NCBI GenBank assembly: GCA_019638355.1
Contig: JAHBTY010000005.1
Coordinates: 1 to 64,000 of the forward strand
DNA from: Cyclobacteriaceae bacterium
Lineage (GTDB): Bacteria; Bacteroidota; Bacteroidia; Cytophagales; Cyclobacteriaceae
Direction of reading: 5' to 3'
Length of the DNA: 64,000 bases
The position numbers were made by a program, and so were the translations under genes. The notes under the pieces are model-generated. The model was given only the letters and a program-made list of their open reading frames with translations. It had not been told where the DNA came from and searched no databases. Below are positions 30,230 to 37,266 of the stretch, piece by piece. Position 1 is the stretch's first letter. Every line of letters starts with the position of its first letter.

Positions 30230-31180
30230 TTATTCTTTCACTACTCCCATCGAAGTGAACTTATCAATCCGTTGGTTGATTCGTTCTTCTGGTGAAAGTT
30301 TATTCAAATCGGAAGTAAGTTGCGTGATAACCTTCTTAACCTCAGCTGCCATTGCCTTTACATCGGTATGGGCGCCACCCAGTGGTTCTTTTATTACTCC
30401 ATCAATCAGCTTTAGTGCGTGCATATCTTTAGATGATAGCTTCAGCAACTCGGCAGCCTGCTCTTTGAAATCCCAACTGCGCCACAAAATAGCAGAACAA
30501 TTTTCAGGTGAAATAACGGAATACCACGAGTTCTCCAGCATAAGCACCCGATCGCCAATGGCAATACCCAACGCTCCGCCCGAAGCTCCTTCACCAATAA
30601 TAATGCAGATCACAGGCACCTTCAACATGAACATTTCTTTCAGGTTACGGGCAATGGCTTCGCCCTGACCGCGCTCCTCAGCTTCTAATCCCGGAAAAGC
30701 ACCGGGTGTATCAATAAATGTAACAATAGGCTTATTGAACTTCTCGGCCAGTTTCATTAATCGTAATGCCTTCCGATAACCTTCGGGGTTGGCCATACCG
30801 AAGTTGCGTAGTTGGCGTTGCTTGGTGTTGCGACCTTTCTGTTGACCAATTAACATATAGGTTTGCCCATCAATAATACCAAAGCCTCCTACCATAGCTT
30901 TATCGTCACTCACGGTACGATCTCCATGCAGTTCAATAAAATCGGTAGTGATTTCGTAGATATAATCTAATGTATAAGGCCTGTCGGGATGGCGCGACAA
31001 CTGCACGCGTTGCCAGCCGGTTAGATTTTCGAACGTTTCCTTTTTCAAATCGGTGATCTTCTTTTCCAACGCTTGAATGGCGCTCTTAACCGAATCATCG
31101 CTATCATTAGCAAGATGTTTCATGTCAGCTAATTTGCCCTCCAGTTCTGCGATGGGCTTTTCAAAATCCAAAAGATTCAT
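30230..31180 (-). CDS. accA: Acetyl-CoA carboxylase carboxyltransferase subunit alpha
   Basis: A 316-residue protein, full length for AccA. It forms the carboxyltransferase with AccD, making malonyl-CoA for fatty acid synthesis. Seen: [19 protein letters not shown] (N-terminal coiled coil), [49 protein letters not shown] (biotin-carboxyl site) and [12 protein letters not shown]. Transcribed from a likely promoter at 31211-31218. AccD is not in the window. Confidence 0.97.
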   Translation of the reverse strand: MNLLDFEKPIAELEGKLADMKHLANDSDDSVKSAIQALEKKITDLKKETFENLTGWQRVQLSRHPDRPYTLDYIYEITTDFIELHGDRTVSDDKAMVGGFGIIDGQTYMLIGQQKGRNTKQRQLRNFGMANPEGYRKALRLMKLAEKFNKPIVTFIDTPGAFPGLEAEERGQGEAIARNLKEMFMLKVPVICIIIGEGASGGALGIAIGDRVLMLENSWYSVISPENCSAILWRSWDFKEQAAELLKLSSKDMHALKLIDGVIKEPLGGAHTDVKAMAAEVKKVITQLTSDLNKLSPEERINQRIDKFTSMGVVKE

Positions 31181-31210
31181 TGCCCTTAAGTTAGTTTATA
31201 AACAAGGCTA

Positions 31211-31218
31211 CAAAATTA
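31211..31218 (-). promoter_or_regulatory. Bacteroidota -7 box for accA
   Basis: TAATTTTG on the minus strand matches TAnnTTTG, about 30 bp upstream of the accA ATG. The -33 box is weak. Confidence 0.45.
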
Positions 31219-31277
31219 GAAGATTTTTGAAATAGCAGTTTTTGATGTAAGGATATGGCCGTAACTGGTAGGATATA

Positions 31278-31314
31278 AAGAAAAAAGTCCTGCCGGATTG
31301 CTCCGCAGGACTTT
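31278..31314 (-). terminator. Intrinsic terminator of the 27-residue peptide gene
   Basis: AAAGTCCTGC (31284-31293) pairs perfectly with GCAGGACTTT (31305-31314), followed on the minus strand by six further T. It begins 23 bp after the small gene's stop codon. Confidence 0.85.
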
Positions 31315-31337
31315 ATCTATTCAATTAATTTGATGAA

Positions 31338-31421
31338 TTACAGGATGATGAGCGCCAGGATGATAGCCTCAATCAACAGGGCATTCAGCAAGCCTTTCAG
31401 AAAAAGTGGTTTCTTGTCCAT
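31338..31421 (-). CDS. 27-residue single-helix membrane peptide
   Basis: An ATG at 31421 opens 27 codons: MDKKPLFLKG then an uninterrupted hydrophobic helix with one Glu (LLNALLIEAIILALIIL). Charge lies only at the N terminus, so the helix should be inserted in the inner membrane with N-in. It is directly followed by a strong terminator and is well separated from its neighbours, which argues for a real, separately transcribed gene. It resembles small membrane peptides generally; I recognise no family. Confidence 0.55.
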   Translation of the reverse strand: MDKKPLFLKGLLNALLIEAIILALIIL

Positions 31422-31595
31422 AGCTAAAAAAATTAATAATCAAATGTACTTTTCAGTGCCCCTGTTTAAAACCCAAAACCGTTGAACGGCCTTTTTTCAG
31501 GGTGAAATCCTGTTTTTGCCTTTTGAAAGCAATCGATTTCGAGGAAAGAACAATTTTGAAGACGAAGTGTTCATGGGTGGTATGGGTATAAAACA

Positions 31596-31625
31596 AAAAA
31601 TGCTCATCAATTGATGAGCATTTTT
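31596..31625. terminator. Original terminator of tRNA-Asp, displaced by the element
   Basis: A perfect 30-bp palindrome (AAAAATGCTCATCAA with its reverse complement) ends exactly at the left 16-bp repeat. On the minus strand, before integration, it would have followed the tRNA-Asp 3' end directly. Confidence 0.8.
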
Positions 31626-31641
31626 GCGGTCCGGACGGGAC
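31626..31641. repeat. Left attachment repeat (attL-type)
   Basis: GCGGTCCGGACGGGAC, identical to 38604-38619; flanking bases differ at once on both sides (T/A before, G/T after), so the identity block is exactly 16 bp. Confidence 0.92.
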
Positions 31642-31699
31642 GAATCGGAAACCTTATTTTCGCTCAAAACGTGCAGATTTTCAATGTTTTATTAACGTT

Positions 31700-31736
31700 G
31701 GGTCATGTATAGGGTCAAGATTTAGTAATGTCTAAA
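31700..31736. promoter_or_regulatory. Left integrase arm-site module
   Basis: GGGTCA, GGGTCAAGATTT and GTCTAAA occur at offsets 0, 12 and 30. The same three words at the same offsets and orientation occur at 38505-38541. The spacers between them differ, the pattern expected of protein-binding arm sites on both sides of a recombination core. Confidence 0.65.
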
Positions 31737-31777
31737 CGCACTTAATCAATTCAAAACATTTAAAAATTTTAAGAGGT

Positions 31778-32047
31778 ATGGTAAAGACAAAAGAGAATGA
31801 CCCAGGAGCGGTAACCGTTCAATTAGATTTCGTTGGTGGTGGTGAAATCTTATCAAAAATTCAGAAGGCATTGTTGTTAGGCATTGAGGTTGTTGGTAGC
31901 CACAAAGATCAATCAGGTGATAAAGATCATCAAGAGGCAGTGTGGATACTTTCAATGCTCTTAAGGGAGTTTATGTTGGATGAATCTCAGGTTAATGTTG
32001 CACTTGGTGGTAAGCCGTACGCGGGCAATTCAAAGAAGGCTGCGTAA
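31778..32047 (+). CDS. Unknown 89-residue element protein
   Basis: The only plus-strand gene of the element. AAGAGG lies just before the ATG. The protein is soluble and mixed alpha/beta: VTVQLDFVGGGEILSKIQKA, then a charged stretch SHKDQSGDKDHQE, then a helix WILSMLLREFMLDESQVNVA, ending NSKKAA. No family recognised. Its isolation and orientation next to attL suggest an accessory gene expressed from its own promoter. It ends just before the first of two long direct repeats. Confidence 0.6.
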   Translation: MVKTKENDPGAVTVQLDFVGGGEILSKIQKALLLGIEVVGSHKDQSGDKDHQEAVWILSMLLREFMLDESQVNVALGGKPYAGNSKKAA

Positions 32048-32055
32048 AAAACAAA

Positions 32056-32167
32056 GCAACCGACCATCAACCTATTTTGTTGGTTGTTTGCCGGTTGGGG
32101 TTTTGCGTGTTTTGGTTTAACCGTTAGCTAAACCAATACACCGAAACCCTTCATTTTACTCAAGAAC
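32056..32167. repeat. Long direct repeat, copy 1
   Basis: About 112 bp, closely matching 32205-32314. It starts GCAACCGACC, carries CAACC...GGTTG inverted words around TATTTTGT, then GTTGGGGTTTTGCGTGTTTT, the inverted pair GGTTTA...TAAACC, and CAATACACCGAAA, ending ACTCAAGAAC. Confidence 0.85.
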
Positions 32168-32204
32168 CTCAGAGGTTTCATTAATCATGCATTGCAGACA
32201 ACCA

Positions 32205-32314
32205 GCAACCGACCAGCAACCTATTTGTTGGTTGTTGCCGGTTGGGGTTTTGCGTGTTTGGGTTTAACCGCTAAGCTAACCAATACACCGAAATCCTTTA
32301 CTTTACTCAAGAAC
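32205..32314. repeat. Long direct repeat, copy 2
   Basis: Second copy, 149 bp downstream of the first. Differences lie mostly in loops and spacers (for example TATTT for TATTTT, GCTAAGC for GTTAGC), so the foldable arms are conserved. The 37 bp between copies are unrelated. Confidence 0.85.
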
Positions 32315-32340
32315 TAATTACAGTTTCAACGGTTGACTAC

Positions 32341-32541
32341 TTACTTGTTTCCGATTAGTTCCTTTGGGTAACCGTAAATATCGAAGAAAGGCTTAAGTGC
32401 GGATATTGGCAATCGTTTTTTATTACCCCTTCCAGAGGCCAAAGGTATACCAGATTCTAATAGCCTTCTTCTGATGGTTGTATATCCACGACTGTACCAA
32501 CGGCACAAGTCTTTGATTCGGATTAACTCCTCATCATCCAT
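32341..32541 (-). CDS. Small HTH/excisionase-like DNA-binding protein
   Basis: A 66-residue protein: IRIKDLCRWYSRGYTTIRRR reads as a winged-helix/MerR-like HTH and SGRGNKKRLPISALKPFF as the basic wing and strand, the layout of excisionase-type HTH_17 proteins that choose recombination direction or act as repressors. It sits next to the repeat pair 32056-32314, a natural candidate binding region. Spaced 5 bp downstream of the DUF5618 gene, so likely co-transcribed. Confidence 0.6.
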   Translation of the reverse strand: MDDEELIRIKDLCRWYSRGYTTIRRRLLESGIPLASGRGNKKRLPISALKPFFDIYGYPKELIGNK

Positions 32542-32546
32542 GGACC

Positions 32547-32978
32547 TTATTGCTCCAGCTGCAACCCCTCCAATCCGGCAGGCTTAATTTTGTTTACGAT
32601 CTCGATGGCTGATTCAATACCCGCACGAATTACACTTGCTTTGGTTTCGCCATCGTAATACCCGGCCAGGTGCAGGATGTTATAGGTAGTATTGAATTCG
32701 TTTAATAACTTCTTATCTACCAATGAAAGACTTTTGCGGTAATCGCTCACATCAATTCGCCCGGTCTTTGGCTTTCTAACGGGCTTTCCTTTCAACTCAA
32801 GGTAAGTATCCAACGCCAGCAAAGTACCATTGTAGGCTGAGCCACAAGCCATGCGAACGTACTTATCGTCCAAGTAACGATTATCTTTTTTACCAGCCTT
32901 TTCCTGCAAGATGGTTCCGGCATTTTTTAGATACCGAACGGCTTCGCGGTACCTGCTTTCTCGTTCTTTAGTGCTCAT
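32547..32978 (-). CDS. DUF5618-like helical protein
   Basis: A 143-residue all-helical protein. RYREAVRYLKNAGTILQEK, YVRMACGSAYNGTLLALDTY and NTTYNILHLAGYYDG match, from memory, DUF5618, a Bacteroidota family with a HEPN-like four-helix pattern. HEPN proteins are often RNases or toxin partners, but no RxxxxH motif is obvious here, so activity is not claimed. It is encoded between the HTH gene and the DnaB-N-like gene. Confidence 0.6.
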   Translation of the reverse strand: MSTKERESRYREAVRYLKNAGTILQEKAGKKDNRYLDDKYVRMACGSAYNGTLLALDTYLELKGKPVRKPKTGRIDVSDYRKSLSLVDKKLLNEFNTTYNILHLAGYYDGETKASVIRAGIESAIEIVNKIKPAGLEGLQLEQ

Positions 32979-33019
32979 ATTGCAAAGTTAGTGATTTTCA
33001 ATTTTCCTTTTCACTCCCG

Positions 33020-33727
33020 TTAGAGTTCAATCCTATTTAACGAATCCAACACGGCAGGGCTTACATTACCCTTAACCAGTACCCCTTTTGTTAGCGTGGT
33101 TAACCTATCTAACACCAACTTTGTAGTTACATCAGGTACCTGGTTGCTCAAACTGCTAAGATTATTGAACAAGCATTCAATGTGTGCCTGGGCTTTTATA
33201 GTGTTAATCTTCCGATCAATACTGTCTTTTAATTTACGAATATCCGTAAGTAAGAATTCTTCCGCACCGATAAACTCAAGGTACGATTGCACCTTCAAGT
33301 ATAGTTCAAAAATATCGTTGCCACTGTCAAGACATTCGTCAATTACTTCTTGAATAGCTGCATGAGTTGTGTTGCTTATATGCATTGCGCGTGCTTTATC
33401 AAGCACTTGAATTAATGCATCACGCATGCTCAATTGTAGCAATATGAAAGCGTGTGATCTAAGGTTTTCCGAACTGCATACTTTAGATGCACAACCGGCA
33501 AGGTAATAACCATACCCGCTTTTATTAACTTCATGCGCTACGGTAATTAGATCCACTGGGCGCGTGGGGTAAAGTCGTTCAATTGCCTGAAAGATTATTC
33601 GATGGTCATAGTATTCAGTCTGCGAAAAATTCCGGGCAAAAAGGACACCAGCTACCCGGCTATAACCATTCTCCAGTAAGCAGGCTCCAATTATTGTTTG
33701 TTCCAGATTTAGCCTAAAACTATCCAT
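33020..33727 (-). CDS. Stand-alone DnaB N-terminal-domain-like protein
   Basis: A 235-residue protein from the ATG at 33727. LEQTIIGACLLENGYSRVAG, YDHRIIFQAIERLY and PVDLITVAHEVNKSG follow the DnaB helicase N-terminal domain, which contacts primase and holds the hexamer collar. The RecA-type ATPase domain is missing; the remainder is helical (YLKVQSYLEFIGAEEF, IDRKINTIKAQAHIE). An upstream frame to 33796 would run into the iteron array, so the later ATG is preferred. It could recruit or block the host replicative helicase or primase. Confidence 0.7.
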   Translation of the reverse strand: MDSFRLNLEQTIIGACLLENGYSRVAGVLFARNFSQTEYYDHRIIFQAIERLYPTRPVDLITVAHEVNKSGYGYYLAGCASKVCSSENLRSHAFILLQLSMRDALIQVLDKARAMHISNTTHAAIQEVIDECLDSGNDIFELYLKVQSYLEFIGAEEFLLTDIRKLKDSIDRKINTIKAQAHIECLFNNLSSLSNQVPDVTTKLVLDRLTTLTKGVLVKGNVSPAVLDSLNRIEL

Positions 33728-33744
33728 AGTTGATTTCTGAAAAG

Positions 33745-34032
33745 TGTTCCGGTAAAAAATGATAGCTTTTAGCTTTATCAATTCTATTAGAACCAATTAT
33801 GGCCGGAACAAAATCGGAACAAGTCGAAACAGAAAGTCCATTTTTAATAGTGATTATGCGGTTTTGCCGGAACACCTTTTGTTCCGGTAATCGGAACACT
33901 TTCTGTTCCGGTAAAACCTTGAATTTACTTTGTATTCGCATACTTTGTTCCGGTTTGTTCCGAAAGTGTTCCGGTGCTATTCATATCTAATTGATTTGAT
34001 AAGGATATTTATAGCCATTTTTGAGCGGAACA
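33745..34032. repeat. CCGGAACA/TGTTCCGG iteron array
   Basis: At least ten copies in 290 bp. TGTTCCGG at 33745, 33880, 33904, 33946, 33967 and (last base A) 33956; CCGGAACA at 33803 and 33867; CGGAACA at 33815, 33892 and 34026. Several extend to AAAGTGTTCCGGT. It fills the spacer between the DUF3987 and DnaB-N-like genes. An origin with iterons or a cluster of operator sites are the main readings. Confidence 0.85.
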
Positions 34033-34037
34033 CTTTT

Positions 34038-35423
34038 CTATTTTGCATAAGAGCCAAAAACCCGTGGATACTCTTTAATCCACCGTTCCACTTGCCGCCT
34101 CGCTTTAACCTTATGAGAATCGGATTTACTGCCATATAGCATCTCGCCAATTTCTGAATTGGACTTGCCTCGCTTCAACATGAAGGCCGTAGCCAGTACT
34201 TCAGGTGGTGCGCTCAAACTCTTTTGTACCAAGTCGTAAACTTCGTTAGCGCTTTCATAGAAGTAATCAGCAAGCTCTAAAGCCCTTACCATAGTAGATG
34301 CCAGAATTAATTCCTGTTGCTTAAAAGCAATGTGAAAATCCCCGCCATAGTCTTGGTCAAAAGTCTTATCCGACAGATGCAGGATCCCGGCAAACCGATA
34401 TGCATATTCTGATACCTTGCCTAAAATACCGGCTTTGATATTTTTTTCCGTTGAGTCATCTACCAGGTTAATCACTTTTGTTTTTTCACGCCTCCATTGG
34501 TCAAAAAGCTTTTTTGCTGGAGGATCAATCTTACAATAATGACCTTCGGTTGGATCAACAACCTGAAGGTCTTTATAAAGTCGATTAATGGTTCGCTCAT
34601 GTAGTTCAGTCCATTCTAACGGCATCACAAAGTCGCTTTCACGTTGCGATATTTTGTCTTCATCGGGAATTGCAAATAGCATTCTGAAAATAAATCCCGT
34701 TGTGTCCCTATCTTTTGCAAACATTTTGGAAAGTATTGGGTACTGAGCTTTGCCAATCACATTCACAAATGGACGTTCGATTACGAATTTATCTTTACCA
34801 GAACGAATGCCGCTGTATGGTGTACAGTTCCAAGCAGATATCCAAAACTGTTCGTCTGTTCCCTCCTTTTTGCTTAGCTGATTCATCCCGTTAATCCACT
34901 CAAGTAATTCATCAGAATGCTTACACACACCCTTAGGATTATCAGGTAAAATTGTTCTTACTAATGTCGGAATATGTGAATCGCGATAGATTACTGTTTC
35001 CATCCTCTCTTGATTAACTTTCTCCCGGGATAATCCTTTTGTTTTTTCTTTCCAATCAAAATCAAAATCAGATTGAATCTTAAAAAGTGGGGCGTAGATT
35101 TTATTGATCGAAACGGTGCCACCGGATGATGAGATACCACAAAGACAACCCCAGACAGGTAGGTAAATAAAGTCTTCATTACCACTATCAACTTTGAAGG
35201 CTGTTCCTATTGCAGTGGAGTAAGCACTAAGCAACGTTGTTCCAATGTATGAAGCAGGAAGATCGTAGCCTTTGTTAAGTGAATCGAGAAACGGTTTGAT
35301 CTTTGGATTAAATACATGCAACGGAAACACGTTGGTACTTTGCCTACGTATAACTTCGGATTTCAATTGTTCATTCGAGAACGTGGATAATCCTTCTGAT
35401 TTTAAAAACTTTGCAAATGACAT
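34038..35423 (-). CDS. DUF3987 protein (helicase/primase-like), Walker A degenerate
   Basis: A 461-residue protein; an upstream GTG at 35492 is possible but would overlap the 60-residue gene. YDLPASYIGTTLLSAYSTAI and IGKAQYPILSKMFAKDRDTT match DUF3987, a P-loop-related family common on phage-like and integrative elements and thought to act in replication initiation. Where the family has a GxxGxGK(S/T)-type loop this protein has GISSSGGTVS (about residues 96-105), without the Lys. The C-terminal AFMLKRGKSNSEIGEMLYG looks like a DNA-binding HTH. It directly borders the iteron array. Confidence 0.7.
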   Translation of the reverse strand: MSFAKFLKSEGLSTFSNEQLKSEVIRRQSTNVFPLHVFNPKIKPFLDSLNKGYDLPASYIGTTLLSAYSTAIGTAFKVDSGNEDFIYLPVWGCLCGISSSGGTVSINKIYAPLFKIQSDFDFDWKEKTKGLSREKVNQERMETVIYRDSHIPTLVRTILPDNPKGVCKHSDELLEWINGMNQLSKKEGTDEQFWISAWNCTPYSGIRSGKDKFVIERPFVNVIGKAQYPILSKMFAKDRDTTGFIFRMLFAIPDEDKISQRESDFVMPLEWTELHERTINRLYKDLQVVDPTEGHYCKIDPPAKKLFDQWRREKTKVINLVDDSTEKNIKAGILGKVSEYAYRFAGILHLSDKTFDQDYGGDFHIAFKQQELILASTMVRALELADYFYESANEVYDLVQKSLSAPPEVLATAFMLKRGKSNSEIGEMLYGSKSDSHKVKARRQVERWIKEYPRVFGSYAK

Positions 35424-35443
35424 AACGCTTTCGTTTTTAAAAA

Positions 35444-35626
35444 TCAGAACGTCAGCTCCCTTTGCTGAGCTTTGTATGTTCGTATCAACCACCCCAGGCG
35501 GGAGCGCTTGCGCCTTGCATGGTCAATTAATTTTTGAAGTGATTCCTTCGTTAACGGTTTAGGGATTAACCTGCGAACAGTTTTACGCTTGGCGTAAACA
35601 GTTCTTTTACGTAAATTTGCCTTCAT
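35444..35626 (-). CDS. Small basic protein, unknown
   Basis: Sixty residues, about one third Lys/Arg (KANLRKRTVYAKRKTVRRLI, HARRKRSRLGWLIR), with no hydrophobic segment. Likely nucleic-acid-binding. It ends 20 bp before the DUF3987 ATG. No family recognised; composition alone makes it less certain as a gene. Confidence 0.45.
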   Translation of the reverse strand: MKANLRKRTVYAKRKTVRRLIPKPLTKESLQKLIDHARRKRSRLGWLIRTYKAQQRELTF

Positions 35627-35688
35627 AAGGTTAAAAAATTAAATCTTGTTTGCCTGAAAAAATTAAAGCCCGTTGGAACCGGGCTTTT

Positions 35689-36033
35689 CTATTTTGCTTT
35701 AACGACTTTGTCGTTTTTATTTGAAAGATACACGGCCACCCCAACGCCAGTTACCGCCAATACCAGGCCACCAACAATAAGTAATGTTTGCGTTCGTGCT
35801 TTGCGTTCTGTTTCAAGTTTTGATAGTTCAAAACTTTGATTCGATAACGCCATGCGTTCCTGCAAAGCTGCGATTGATGACTGTGAATTGGCAATTGCAG
35901 TTTGGGCCTGCGCGGCTTTTTTAGCGGCTGAGTTTCCAAAGATGGAACTAATAACATTGCTTGCGCCAGTAATTATTGCTCCGGCAGGTACAGCGCCTAA
36001 TTGATTGTAGTAATCCTGATTTAAAGTTCTCAT
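35689..36033 (-). CDS. Coiled-coil membrane protein, unknown
   Basis: A 114-residue protein with a Gly/Ala-rich N-terminal stretch (AGAIITGASNVISSIFG), a heptad-like coil rich in Ala/Gln (about residues 36-75) and one transmembrane helix (TLLIVGGLVLAVTGVGVAVY) with a basic tail. The layout recalls small phage DNA-pilot or internal-membrane proteins, but similarity is only in form. Within the element it sits between two small genes. Confidence 0.55.
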   Translation of the reverse strand: MRTLNQDYYNQLGAVPAGAIITGASNVISSIFGNSAAKKAAQAQTAIANSQSSIAALQERMALSNQSFELSKLETERKARTQTLLIVGGLVLAVTGVGVAVYLSNKNDKVVKAK

Positions 36034-36061
36034 AAATTGTAAATGTTAAAAAGTTGTGGGC

Positions 36062-36235
36062 TTATGCTTCCGCTAATTGGGCTATTCCTTCAAATTGTTT
36101 TAGCGAAATGTATGTTGCTGAATTAACCTTGAATCTGCGAAGCTTTTTTTCGCGTAAAAGTTGTTTGAAAAAACTTGTGCTGGCCCCTGTCAATTCAGAA
36201 GCCTTCTTAATTGTAACGAGATTCAGATTTTCCAT
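36062..36235 (-). CDS. 57-residue HTH_17/excisionase-like protein
   Basis: ATG at 36235, stop at 36062. MENLNLVTIKKASELTGAST contains a helix-turn-helix, followed by FFKQLLREKKLRRFKVN and TYISLKQFEGIA, the beta-wing of excisionase-type proteins (Xis/HTH_17). Such proteins bend attachment DNA or act as repressors; the arm sites at 31700 and 38505 are candidate targets. Upstream, 36236-36402 holds no visible gene. Confidence 0.65.
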   Translation of the reverse strand: MENLNLVTIKKASELTGASTSFFKQLLREKKLRRFKVNSATYISLKQFEGIAQLAEA

Positions 36236-36402
36236 AGTTGAAAAAAATTTAATGGGTGTTAAACTGTTTTAAAAATTCAACACAACATTACTGGTATGAG
36301 GTACCCAGGGGATGAAAATTGTTTGGAATCAATTACCGCACGTGTGATAACGAATTGATTACCAACTTTAAAGAATTTAACCGAGTGGATAAAAAGTGTA
36401 AG

Positions 36403-37266
36403 CTATTTACCTAACTTCTTAATGAAATTTCTACCCTCATCTTGTGCTGCGCGACCATTCTTGTATTGACCTAAGAGTTTTATCGCTTGATTGATTTCTG
36501 CTTTGTGGCGTATGTGAAAAATATCGTTCTCTTTGATGATATTCTGGTAGTAAGTTTTTATAGAATTAATAGTGGATCCGAATAATGACTGGAATTCATT
36601 GAATAAAGTATCATTATTTTTTGTTGTACCAGTTATTTTAACAAACCAGACTGCATAAGCAATGGAATACGGCTTTGGCTTTTCCATCCTGATTGGATCA
36701 ATAATTTTACTTTCAATCCATAGTTTGATTGAATCCATACTATCACGTACCAAATCAGGGGCTCCAACTTGCATTGATAAAAGAAATGACTTGTAACTTT
36801 TGAAGTCATTATCGAAATGTTCCTTCAAATGAAATTCAAGAAAATCCTTTAAACGTTCGTAGGCACCAATTCTGTCTTTGTGTATCCACCCATTATCATC
36901 TTTTGTTACCTGAATGAGTCTGTATGGGAATAGTTTTGAATAAAAGCCATTGTACTCTTTACGAGTTACCAGAATGGGCTGGTTAAAGTTTGTTCCTATT
37001 GGCTCACCCTCTTTATCTAATAAACACCCATCAATGCCAAAATAGAACCCTTGCCGCTGCATGTCTATGATTTGAGATTTATCCCCGTAGTACGGGTTAG
37101 TAATAGGTTCAGTGCGTAGTTCACTTAGCTTTTTCCATTCACCTTTCTCCAGCATCAAATTACCCATGATTGGAAATAGTTTGAGTTTCTCAGATTCCAT
37201 AAGAACGTAGGCATCGTGCCAAAGCATATTCAGACTAATGGAAAGATATTCTTCAACCGTCCTCAT
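36403..37266 (-). CDS. Unknown 287-residue element protein
   Basis: A soluble, mixed helical protein (SLNMLWHDAYVLMESEKLKL, then GFYFGIDGCLLDKEGEPIG, then helices SFLLSMQVGAPDLVRDSMDS). No catalytic motif, HTH or membrane helix is clear. It overlaps the recombinase gene by 4 bp (ATGA), so it is co-translated with it. This tight link suggests a role in integration or element maintenance; no family recognised. Confidence 0.6.
   Translation of the reverse strand: MRTVEEYLSISLNMLWHDAYVLMESEKLKLFPIMGNLMLEKGEWKKLSELRTEPITNPYYGDKSQIIDMQRQGFYFGIDGCLLDKEGEPIGTNFNQPILVTRKEYNGFYSKLFPYRLIQVTKDDNGWIHKDRIGAYERLKDFLEFHLKEHFDNDFKSYKSFLLSMQVGAPDLVRDSMDSIKLWIESKIIDPIRMEKPKPYSIAYAVWFVKITGTTKNNDTLFNEFQSLFGSTINSIKTYYQNIIKENDIFHIRHKAEINQAIKLLGQYKNGRAAQDEGRNFIKKLGK

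Noticed and set aside
31481-31497. Weak CCGTT/AACGG hairpin followed by T run
   Set aside because: Stem is only five pairs and no plus-strand gene ends nearby.
31338-31777. Second tRNA-Asp at the left end of the element
   Set aside because: Only the last 16 bases are present; the sequence after GGGAC does not continue as a tRNA.
32056-32314. CRISPR-like array
   Set aside because: Only two copies, each over 100 bp, with one 37-bp spacer and no cas genes.
33745-34032. CRISPR or tandem repeat array
   Set aside because: The words are short, irregularly spaced and in both orientations, which fits iterons or operators better.
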